Positions 34,096 through 44,381 of a stretch of 64,000 bases of DNA are shown here, piece by piece (positions within the stretch are counted from its first letter, which is position 1; each line of letters starts with the position of its first letter). Origin of the DNA: Atkinsonella hypoxylon (taxonomy: Eukaryota > Ascomycota > Sordariomycetes > Hypocreales > Clavicipitaceae); NCBI GenBank assembly GCA_000729835.1, contig JFHB01000016.1, positions 62,001 to 126,000 of the forward strand, given 5' to 3'. A program made the translations under genes and the position numbers. Below the pieces are notes generated by a model that had not been told where the DNA came from, did not search any database, and was given only the letters and a program-made list of their open reading frames with translations.

Positions 34096-35800
34096 AATCG
34101 GCCAAGTCTCTCGCCTTTATCTAGACAACGGGACGCTCACGGGCTCTTACAGGATTCCGCGCTTCTTTTAATATATATAGGTAGATACCAAGCAAGGGTA
34201 TGCCACAGTGGCATAGGGATGCGGATGAGCGAACTCAATAATGAGCTATAATGACAATACCCTTTATACGGCCTCCTCGATTCTGGTAAACTTGTGGTCG
34301 GTAATCCGCGGTACCAGATGCTTCATGCTCAATGCTTGACAACTGTCTAAATCTACAAGCATCCGTTCCGTGCAAGCAAATAGAACAGAGAAGAAGAATA
34401 CTACATAACTTAGCAAGTCGTAGCCACACCCAAGCCTTATAACTCCGGATTGAGTACGTTAGACGGAAGAGCTTCATTTGACTCCAACATCGCACGACCC
34501 TAATGAGCCACATCGCCGTGTCTTTCCACCCGTGTAAATTGCCTTGGGGTGATAAGTGGGTAGAAATACTAAGCAAGTACTGGAACCACTCCAAGATCAA
34601 ATGTCAACTTGCCATCACGGAACTGACACTTTTCATACTCAGACCCATCGTTCCATATTGTCTTAAAATAAAACATCTCTGTAGTATCAGCCTCAAGAGG
34701 CTTCAATATCACTCCTCGGAAGAGTTGAGCTTGGAACTGAGAATTGAACATGGTCCCACGAGCCTTGGCACATTAGGCTCGCATCATTAGGGCCGCTGTT
34801 CGACAATGCACTTCCGATGACAAAGCCCCCGCTCGTGTGAGGTGGTATCTTACCGCGGTACAAGATATCTGAGGCAATAAGTTTCAATGCAGCATGCGTC
34901 ATCAGCTCTGTGATAATACCACGCTGTTGCGGTTGTGTTGGGTCATACCCAGCAGCGATACGGGTTCACCGCAAAAGACGCGTACTAATGACGCAAAAGT
35001 AAAGGTAAAGCAAGTGGGCGGGTACGCTTCAGGCCGCTAGTGCATTCCTAGAATCCTCACCCGGAAATATGTGACTTCCTTAGTCTCGGCTGTTGAATGC
35101 GAATTCGTTTCTTGTCCGTAAAGCATAAAGAGCTGAGAATATTGCCGTAGAAGCCACTGATCGTGTTTTCCCTCGCCGCGGATGATCACTGCTTTCAAGC
35201 TAAACAGCCTGCGTTTTATCACCTTCGTTTTTCAAGGTGCGAGTTCAGGAGATCACGAGACCCGATCTTCAAGGAATCCCGGACAGAAGTCATTTCGCAA
35301 TTGTAGGAGCCACGCTTCATATATGACATGTGTTTCAATGCCACAGATTCTACATTTAGTGTCTGGAATGGACTCCCCATACAGATCGTGTGACAGGTGA
35401 GTCCAAGGTAAACATTCATTGTTCCGGCGTTGCACTACCGCAGCCAAGGACGACTCGAGACCCTAAGATCCTGATTCTGCGGGGCGTGCCGGTGAACTTT
35501 GGCTGTCCTGGAGGAAGAGGCGGCAAGGTCCGTGACTGGAGGTAACCCTCCGCGCTGGGCGGTGGCATCAAAATTCGTCAACGGTGAGAACTGCAAAGCG
35601 TCTGTCAAGCGTCTGCAAAGCATGTCCAAGTCCAAGTCCAGGATACAGCCGTTGGTGCATTTGGAAGCAACTTGGGAAATGCTTGGCAGGCATCCCCATC
35701 TCATCGCAGTTTCCCTATTTGCTCAGTGCCTTCCACTTTCCTGCGTGCCCAGGCGGCACCCACCCCCACCCACCTGCCCACCGCAGCGTGAACAACGCTC
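34096..35800. other. Unassigned, a few protein-like fragments on the minus strand
   Basis: Minus-strand fragments at 34569-34902 (GIITELMTHAALKLIASDIL, and FYFKTIWNDGSEYEKCQF in another frame) and 35037-35222 look coding but show no recognised domain and no clean join. They may be remains of one gene. Confidence 0.3.
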
Positions 35801-35814
35801 CACCGCCTGTTGTT

Positions 35815-35906
35815 TGACGTCAATCAGATGACGGATGACCCTGGGCGCCGGACCGTTGAAGGGACCCACCAGTACTAGTGCCCCTTGATTGGCTCTACTG
35901 ACGTCA
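35815..35906. promoter_or_regulatory. Two perfect CRE-type sites (TGACGTCA)
   Basis: TGACGTCA occurs at 35815-35822 and again at 35899-35906, with an inverted CCAAT (ATTGG) at 35888-35892 between them. They lie 271-362 bp upstream of the ATG at 36177. This 8-bp palindrome is the classical site of ATF/CREB-type bZIP factors. Two copies in 92 bp is well above chance, but binding is inference. Confidence 0.55.
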
Positions 35907-36070
35907 GCCGGCCTATCAATAGCCCGTGACTAGTGGCGGGGCGTCTGGCTTGTCCGAGACGCACGGGTTCCCTCGCCGCCCTCTGGCAGATTTCTTTGTC
36001 TTTGCAGCCACTCCGGCAGGGGGGGTATCAACGTTTCATCTCCCCGGACAGACCCTCCTAGCCTGCTTTT

Positions 36071-36075
36071 TATAA
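36071..36075 (+). promoter_or_regulatory. Possible TATA box
   Basis: TATAA in a T-rich run about 105 bp upstream of the ATG at 36177, followed by pyrimidine-rich leader sequence. Position fits a fungal promoter. Confidence 0.35.
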
Positions 36076-36176
36076 TCCGCTGGATGCAGTCATCTCTAGA
36101 GTTCTGCACCCCTTAAACCCATCTTTCCTGACTACACGCAATTCTTCTTTGCGCTGAGCAAAACTCATCACCTACC

Positions 36177-37043
36177 ATGGCGCATCCACCACGGAGACCA
36201 CGCTACGATGATTACAACAGCTATCATGGTCCCCCGGACGACCGATACCCAGGCTCGCCCCGGCGACACGAGTCGGAGAGACGACCCCGTCGCCGCAGCC
36301 CGGATGCGATTCCCCCAGAGGATGCGTATCCGCCAAGACGTGGACACTCCCGCAGAGAGCCACAATCTCTTGGCCCCAGCAAGCCCGGTCACCGCGCGAG
36401 AAGTCCTTCGCCATATTACACCTCCGAGCAACTGCCCCGGGAGGCGCACAGGCGCGAGCCTCGACATGCGCCTAAAGCCTATTACGATCGTGACTTCAAC
36501 CCTGAGCCAAAGGGGAAGCATCGACACCCTCATCGCGAGGAGCTACCATATCGCCCGCGACGAGAAAGAGCACTATCGCCACCTGACATTGAAAGACGTC
36601 GCGGGCGAGATGACCCTGGATACCACTCTCATAAATCCCGGCCGTCCTCGCCGGACCCGAGACCGAGGGCTCGTGACTATGCCCCGCCCGCATATGGAAG
36701 TGACGATGACATCCCGCACCGGCGGGCCAGACATGAACATGACCGCTCCTACAGGAGAGACGTGAGCCCCCCTCGTGGCCGCGAGCGCGAAATCGCATCC
36801 CATCCCTCTAAAGCGTCTGCTCGACGCAAGTCTGCCCCGGCTCCTGCGCCAAAGGCCGCCAAGAAACAGTGGTGGCAAAATCCGCTTGTTCAAGCAGGTG
36901 CTCGCACGGCATTCAGCGCGGGCGCCCAGGCTGCGATGCAGAGCCGGCATGACCCCAGCCCGTGGTTAGGTGCCAAAGGCGCCAAGGTTGCGACTGCGGC
37001 CTTAGGAGCCGCTTTAATGGACGGATTCGGCAGTAAGAAGTAG
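36177..37043 (+). CDS. Arg/Ser/Pro-rich protein with glycine-zipper-like C-terminus
   Basis: A single exon of 288 residues; the start ATG is in a good context (acctaccATGgcg). Residues 1-225 are disordered and extremely rich in Arg, Pro, Asp, Tyr and Ser, with RSP/RRSP-type dipeptides recalling RS-domain proteins. Residues about 226-288 form a compact segment: KKQWWQNPLVQAGARTAFSA, repeated Gly/Ala every 3-4 residues, and a KVATAALGAALMDGF end. That spacing suits a glycine-zipper or membrane-associated helix. Function unknown; conserved in appearance among Pezizomycotina, from memory. The upstream region carries two CRE palindromes and a TATA-like box. Confidence 0.75.
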   Translation: MAHPPRRPRYDDYNSYHGPPDDRYPGSPRRHESERRPRRRSPDAIPPEDAYPPRRGHSRREPQSLGPSKPGHRARSPSPYYTSEQLPREAHRREPRHAPKAYYDRDFNPEPKGKHRHPHREELPYRPRRERALSPPDIERRRGRDDPGYHSHKSRPSSPDPRPRARDYAPPAYGSDDDIPHRRARHEHDRSYRRDVSPPRGREREIASHPSKASARRKSAPAPAPKAAKKQWWQNPLVQAGARTAFSAGAQAAMQSRHDPSPWLGAKGAKVATAALGAALMDGFGSKK

Positions 37044-37583
37044 TGACGATATAAGCAGAGGAATCAGTGGGCTGTGAAATGGGATGATGCATGATGACGG
37101 TAGCCACGGGATGTGTATTAGATTGAATTAGATTACTCGGTGACGGGGTATTAGTTGTAGATACCTCGGTGTTGTGTGAAGCTGGCAGGGTACGAAACTT
37201 GCTCTATCTAGATCTCTGAATGCGGTCGCACTTAGAAATCACATATTATAATAAATGACGTATCATATGATAATTGCCCGCCCACTTCGACCCGCGAAGA
37301 TTCCAGCCTCTCGTCATGTTCGCTGTAGTACTCATCTCCACCGTGAACAACTCAACGTGCCGCTAGAAGCCAATTCACTCTGCGTCTACTCAACATGACA
37401 AAGCGTAGTACTAAATAACAAGTAGTCTTCGTAATCTCTCTACGGCAATTACGAATTGCAGGCAACTTAACTGTCAGCAACGCCATGAGAAATGCCATGC
37501 TTCGACAAAGCACAAACGAGAATTGGCATGAATAACTTGCACTGGGGTATTACTTTATTAACTCAAAAGCTTCGTGTCGTCAA
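37044..37583. other. Convergent intergenic spacer
   Basis: 3' flanks of the Arg-rich gene and the GH47 gene. No frame or repeat of note. Confidence 0.5.
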
Positions 37584-39343
37584 TTAGACTACCGTTCTCC
37601 GAAAAGGGTGTGCCTCCGTATTGAAAACCCATTTATCCAAGTTCACCAAGCTGTCCTCACTGAACATCAGATAGAAGTATTTCAGCGTCTCTCCCAGCCA
37701 AAACGATTCCATAGAGTCCGCCATGGCGGGTTCCTGGCTCTTGTCAATGGTCACATCCCACACAGCCGAGTTAGCTAGTGCAGTGCTCGTTGTGCTATTT
37801 ATGCTCGTAAACATGTCCCATGCCGACTCCAAAAGATCTTGTCGTCGAGTCACCCGGTACAACACGAATACGCTCTCGATGGCTTCCGGGCGTAGAATGT
37901 ACCGGCGATCTGATATCTCGCTGAAGTCAGGAGGTAGTCGGTTTTTGAGAATTGTCTTGTCAGCAGTGTCGTGGGAGTCCTTGCTGGAGACTTGTGATTT
38001 CCATGCCGCCGCGTCCCATTCGCAAGGTGCGTGCGATGGGCAAGGCACCATGGAGAATGTCTCTGGCATAACGTGACGGAGAAAGGCCTTGTAGGTCCAA
38101 ATGCAGCCATCCACAAGCTTCTCGGCAACTTCTAGATCCTGCTTTTGTGAGAACAGTCTGCTGCCAAGGGCAAGCAGACCACCGAGAAAGCAAACAAGAT
38201 GCTGACCCTGGGGCTCCAGTGTGATTTGCTGCTTGCTCGCATGCGCAATGCCGGACACCAGAATGTCTTCACCATTCGGAAGCATGGGTCTGAAAAGATT
38301 GTGCTTTACGGCAGCGGCGACCGCTCTCTCGTACATTGTTTGATATACAGGCTCCTGTCCGCCCATCAGTGCGCTCATCTTTGGCAGGTATTCGTATACG
38401 GAATCTGCCATGGCACCAAGAGTGAAGACCGAGCCGTCGTTGAATATAGCGCCTTTGGTGTTGACGACAAGAGGCCATAGTCCAGGGAGCTCTGTAGAGG
38501 CTTGCTGTTCAGCCATCAGGTTGGTGATACGTTGTATAGCATCATACCACTTGGAGTCGCCGGTTATTTGCGAAAGGCGAGTGAACTCCATGGAGAGACT
38601 CCCAATCTCGGCGACCAGAGACGAGTCAGCGCTCTGCTTCTCCCCGCGTAAAGCAGCATGAATAGCCATCTTGTGATAGGCATTCTGTTGGGTGTGTCAA
38701 AAGCCTTGTAAAGCATCTCGCCCACTTGCACTGCCTTCCGAAGGAGTCTCACATCATTGCTCAAGTCAAATGCGGAAAGAAAGCCTCCTAAATAGCGAAT
38801 GTTCGTCTCGAATACATTCACCTCCTTTAAGTCGGTGTGCGTGAAATCGATCGAGGTGGCCGCCTCAACAGCCTCGAGGAATTCGGCCTTGAGATTCATA
38901 ATCCACAGTGTATCGAGGGAGTCAACGAGCGTGGCCGCCCAGCCACCGAATGGGTTGTGCCTACGGCCTGAAACGGGAGCCAATTCATCTGCTTTCCACG
39001 CATGCTGCCTGTAGGAGGTCCAGCATTTCAGAAAGGTGTCTTTGACAGCGCGCCTGTGCTCTTCCAGCACTTGACGAGCCGCAGAAGTTTCTGAGCGTGA
39101 AGAGGCTTGAATACTAGGGTACCTGATGGCGCGACGTGTAGGTAGAGCGGAGATTGTTGTTGGAGGAAAATTCGTGGGAATTGTTTTCCATAGGTATTGA
39201 TCGTCTTCTGGGGTGCGCCAATCTTTGACCGGCCGGCTGCTTCGCTGCGAAACGCTGTTACGCAAATTCCAAGAGTAGTAGAGAAATACAACAGTCAAGA
39301 CTGATGCAATCCAGGAGAAGTTGCGGCGCTTAATGACCACCAT
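37584..39343 (-). CDS. GH47 class I alpha-1,2-mannosidase, one apparent frameshift
   Basis: The start MVVIKRRNFSWIASVLTVVF gives a type II membrane anchor, so the enzyme would face the ER/Golgi lumen and trim Man residues from N-glycans. GH47 blocks follow in order: HNPFGGWAATLVDSLDTLWI, NVFETNIRYLGGFLSAFDL, DTPNRMPITRW, EIGSLSMEFTRLSQITGD, SGIAHASKQQ, LRPEAIESVFVLYRVT (catalytic Glu region), ETLKYFYLMF and a final FNTEAHP with the calcium-binding Thr. Right after DTPNRMPITRW (about 38664) the frame shifts by one base; restoring one base gives about 586 residues. All other motifs are intact, so a sequence error or a very young mutation is more likely than old decay. No intron fits. Confidence 0.85.
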
Positions 39344-42300
39344 GGTGTGTCGCGATTGTAGATGTGGCAACTTCGAGTAATCGACGCTCCTCCAGAAAAG
39401 CTGCGAGGCGAGAACTTTATGGCCCACCGCCAAGCGTCGGTTGCAGAAAGCCGAGATCGGAGCGAATTATTTTATATTAAAAAAAAAAAAAAAAGGCAAT
39501 CTCACTCAATTCACTTGAGTAATTAATGGCTTCATGTAGACGACAAGCGTTGCTGCCGCAAAATATCTCCGCAAGCGGCGAAAAGGCGAAAGTTGTGCAC
39601 ATTCCATACCTCGCGAAAACATCAGCACGCCGTCAATAGTAGATGTCACTTTTGGGTGCTCGACGAAGAAAGACGGCGTTGGAAACATGTGAACGGAACC
39701 GTGCAGCGTCGGCTGCAACGTTGCCGGCGCTTCCCTGGCCCTTGCAAGTTGCAGAATGGGTGGTGAGTAGATGAGACGGGCATGGATGACTGTGAACCCG
39801 AATTAACTAGTTGGTTGTGCGCCTGTGTGTCCCTTTTGGAGACAGGCGCTGCGCATCATAATTGTTTTCGTGCCTTGTATGTAGAAGTATATTGCTGCTG
39901 CTGCCCATATATGAGGGATAAGGGATTCTGCACTCACTCATTAATTTCAATTCGACACGGAAGAATGCAATACATACAGAACTTGATGCCAAATGGCTGC
40001 ATTCGGCCAATGCAGAAAAACTGACGTGATTTTTGCTCGTTGTATTTTTTATTTTTTTTTCCTTCCAGCATCGAGGGCGTATGCTGCTTCCCTGTTGGTA
40101 CCATTGCCTCCAACGATGTTCGTTGTGTGGATAGTTATACCACCGATTCGCTCTGCTGCGGCCAGGATATGCCTAACTATTCAGCTCTGCGAAAAGAACT
40201 GCAGAACTTGGTACAGCAGTATTTTTCCGCGCGACCTGCACATACAAGAAATGGGGACGTTCCAGTTGTTCGTTGTTCTGCAACGATCCGAAGGTTGACA
40301 ATGTATGTCGAGAGGGAGGCTATGCACTCGAAGCCTGTATTAATGTAAAGAACGACGGGAGGGTTTTCGAAAAGCCGGTAACTAATCATAGATGTCATAA
40401 CTACCTAAGAGTAGATAGATGATTCGCTCAGGTCCAAGTGGGGCATTTCCACGTCCTAATTCGGCAAGTGGTAACAACTGTTGCAATATGCTGTATTAAT
40501 AACGCAGTCTAGACGAGCTGTGTGCCCGGCCCCGCCAACTAGCACGCCATTGGCTACCATCCAGCAAATTAGTGTCACCAGCCCACGGGCGCCTTTACTA
40601 CATACAAGCTGCCGGGCAACCAAAACCGAGCCAATAGCACTTTTCGTCCACATGACGTACAACGGCATGCTCATTGAGTTGATGCAACCCGCTTGCCGAC
40701 GGTCTCCCATGACTTTGCTTTCATTTTCATGCTCTTGGTTATTTTAACGAGCAGTGCCCAGCGTTGTGTCCTACATCATCAATAGCCGTAGCTGCCGTGA
40801 CTCATGAGCGCCTCAAACATGCCATCCCTATAGACAAATGTGTGATCAATATGACTACCGAGGCACAGTCACGGTTGGAGAATGACCGATAAACCTGAGT
40901 TTCATTGTTCAAAGAAGATCTCTAGATGACTCAGCTTCTGGGCCGTAAGATGTGCGAAGCGCATCTGACAAAAGCACGATATCTGACGCGGCTTTGTCAT
41001 GCCGGCACTGACCATTTGCAGAGAACATAAAAGCAAAGAGTCTATTATAAGAACAAATGCGGCCTCATCGTACCTCGTTCCAAGACAGATATACCAAGTG
41101 GTAATAAATGATTATTTTTAGCGACCGACAACATCACCTCAAAGCCTCCGATAGCTTGACAACTACGGAGAACAACACAATAGGATATACCAACCCGCGC
41201 CACCAGCCCGGTCCGAATAACTCGGCATGACGATGCAAGCCAACACGCTCCTGATAAATAGACGACAAGGCTAATTCAGAAGCCACCAAAGCAGTTAAGC
41301 CGAGAGCGTAATAACGATCGCCCAGCTGGGAAGGCTTCATGTCCCGATTCTCTGGAACAAGGCGACCATTCACACACTTGTGAATATGGCTGCCTATGTT
41401 GCCACGCCACAATTCATGTCACACTAGCCACCCCAGGTACGATCCAACAACCTGCGCAGGTAGGAGGACTATGCCTCACTTCGCCAATCTAGCTCAAGGC
41501 AGCGATCTAACCCAGGTCTGTTGCCTTGGTATTACTCTCTTTCGTGGAATGAATTGGGGTCTGTTGTAACTAGCTATGGAGTCTGGTACGACAAAGGTAA
41601 AAAATAAAAGGGGTGCAAGTGTGGGGATGATGACGGCCGGACAGGGGCACGCGGGCGTGCGGACAGGGGCAAAGAATTGGATCAATCAGATGCATGTGGC
41701 TTTTTGCGATTGCCGAACAGATTGACTCAATTGCTGGTGCATTTGAGTCGCAGCTTCTATCTCTCACGATTTCAATTCAGTCACAATCCTATGCTATTGC
41801 TTCTGAGCATAGTCGAAACGATGCGTGAATGAAGTGTTGATCTGATATTCTAGCAAAGGGGAACTAAAAGAAGGAGAACAAATTCCCAGGCCACATTGCT
41901 GTTGTCTAATTCTATTATATAAGAATGCTCACCCTTTGTATCCGATTGCCCTGTAATACACGACCTATGTCGAGAATTTTATAACCCATAACCCGTAAAC
42001 AATAGTTAGTACATAGCACATAGCCCAAACCCCAAACCCCAAAGACCCACAACCCGTAGCTTAGAATCTATTCATTTCGTAAAACATTTTACTTCGCCCA
42101 TCATCGCAGCAGTTTGTGAAGTTGTTCTCCTGTTGATGCTGTGCTTATTTGAACTCGCACCTGATCAGGGCTGCGCTGCGTAACTGCAGCATGAGCACTG
42201 AGGTCGCTGACAGGCTGGGCAGTAGCGGTCCAGAGTGACAGAGAACCATCCAGAGTTACAACGGCACTAGAATGGTGTCAGTCAAGTTCAGCGTGCTCAA

Positions 42301-43759
42301 AGGGGATTGTTTAACATACACACTGCCAATAGTTAGCACGGGCGTGGTTAATTAGCTCCGTGGCCTCGACACTAGAAGTTCCATGCATGTTTAAGTAGTG
42401 TGGATATTTGTAGGTAGTGACGTTTCTGAGAAACCCTTGAAGAGAAACAGAGCGCCAGACAAGTTTCGTTGCAAACGTGAGTTACGAGGAGAATATTCCA
42501 TGCCTGAGATTATGACTCTTGTCGCTATATAAATACTCCATGTATATATCATCATGTCGACGCTCAAGACAGGCGTATGCTGAACCATTGTTCGGACTGT
42601 GCCACTTTGGGCATTCTCATAACTCACGTTATACTAGGTGGCAGTGTGATGTCTCATGAGCAAAGCGACTGAGGCTGTCAGTCTGCCCGGGTCCAAAATT
42701 CGTGACAGCCATGTGACTATTAAGATGGTGATTGGCTATGTTGATTGGTAATTGAGCGATTGAGTCAACGCTTTCCAGACAAAAATATACCAAGCCTTGC
42801 GAGGCATCTTGACAGCAATCGCCCTGAAAGTAGGCATCTATGGCGGACCCTGGTTTTCTTGTACGGGGCGTTGGCGGGTTTGCGACAAACTTGGACCTCA
42901 AGAGCCACATCCTGGCGACATTGTGGCGTAGCGGCGTCGATGGCTGGTCATCATCACGCTCCAGATGCTTCAGCATTGAAGTGGACAAACGGGGCTGGCC
43001 TTGTTGAGGCTTTCCAAGAGCTGCCGGCTTGGAGATGAATGTCTTCGACCTTATGATTCATACCGGACCGGCTTCACCGTCGGCGCTGTCCGTTCCGAAA
43101 AGCTTGTCTGACATGGAAGCTGCCCTGGCGTGGTAGTCGTCCAGCAGCAGTCGACGCATCAGACAAATACTGCACTTCGTTGCGAGAAGTCGTCGAAACA
43201 AACTAACATGCGTGCACGCAGCTGACCGTTGTAAAGTCAAAAGAATTGGTTGCTTCATCTCTAGTCAGTTTGGATAAACTGCTTGGGCACCTTTAGAGTT
43301 GGATCAGGCTCCATCCGTTTCAAAGGCTCGCGCTCATATCCAATGGAGCACATATCGTGCTGTCATGTGACTGCAGCTGCTCCCGTCGACGGAAGCTGGT
43401 AAAGGTCGCGCTTGTCCAACGAAGCTTTGGGGACTTCTTGGCCCTTACGTCATTGGCGCTAAAAAGCTTGAGGTGGGAAATTAAACAGCGACATTAATAA
43501 GTGAACCACTCCACGGCTCAGTCTCTCTTCACTGCTTTCTCATACAACATACATACGAAACACACGCCTTTCTCCGCCCTTAATTCTGTGCATCTGGTCG
43601 TAGTGCAGGCCTTGTCAATATTCGCCTGCGACGGCTTCTCGAAACGCGTCCGAGCTGTTAATTTACAGCTGGAACAGCCCCGCCGAGCGATCTATTCCGT
43701 CTAAATAATCAGGCGACCGAACGAGAGGGGAAAGATCATTCAATTCGACATCACACATC
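39344..43759. other. Long gene-poor region
   Basis: 4.4 kb without a convincing gene. An A15 run lies near 39480-39494 and a T-rich run at 40047-40064. A 92-codon minus-strand frame at 41134-41412 has two weakly hydrophobic segments but no family resemblance. The last 300 bp are the probable promoter and leader of the MARVEL gene. Confidence 0.45.
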
Positions 43760-44381
43760 ATGGGCTTTTTCAGCACTTCAATAAGCTACTTCGCCTTCTC
43801 GGCATTGCACCTTGTTTGCTTCGCCCTAGCACTGGCAGTCTGTGGTTTATACGGCCAGGATCTCGACAATGCTCGAAAAGAAGGCAAGTATAGCGACTCC
43901 AAATGGGTAAGCAACTCCAGCGGCCAGCATCCGCCCTTTCAGATTCGTACCCTGAACCTTACTCGAATGCTGACCGTTTTGGGTTGCTGCAGGTTTATGC
44001 CGTCGTTGTCGGATCGCTGTCTGCTGTGACGTGCGTCATATATTTCATCCCAGCGCTGTTGCGTCACTCTGGAATCGTCGGTGCCATTTGGAATTTTTTG
44101 CTCTTCATTCTATGGATTGCCTTATTTGGTGTCTTCGGCTCAGTAAGTCACACATAATCATTGCAGGGCAAAGATGCCGTCTTCGGGCTGTCGCTGACAT
44201 ATGTCAGATGTACATTCATGAGAATCCGGAAGGCGACAGCGGCGTTGAGCGCATGAAGAGCGCTGTTTGGGTTGATCTCGTAAGCGCTCTTCTTTGGCTC
44301 TTTTCTGCCACCGGTGCTGCTTTGTACTGGTGGAGGCACCGCGACCAACGTTCCCAGTTCACCGGACGTGCTCATGTCTAG
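43760..44381 (+). CDS. MARVEL-domain-like four-helix membrane protein
   Basis: Three exons, 43760-43906, 43993-44142 and 44208-44381 (introns 86 and 65 nt, the second with ctgac before the acceptor), give 156 residues. Four membrane helices are evident: FSALHLVCFALALAVCGLYG, VYAVVVGSLSAVTCVIYFIP, IVGAIWNFLLFILWIALFGV and VDLVSALLWLFSATGAALYW. The sequence MYIHENPEGDSGVERMKSAV before helix 4 is characteristic of fungal MARVEL-type proteins. Such proteins sit in plasma membrane or vesicle membranes. A nearer acceptor (44166) would add residues and break the conserved spacing, so the later one was chosen. Confidence 0.8.

Noticed and set aside
40456..40747. Overlapping 84-88 codon frames on both strands
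   Set aside because: Mutual shadows in a gene-poor region with no coding signs.
41988..42060. CCCAAA/CCCATA-rich tract as a telomere relic
   Set aside because: Units do not match TTAGGG/CCCTAA and are irregular; simple AC-rich sequence.
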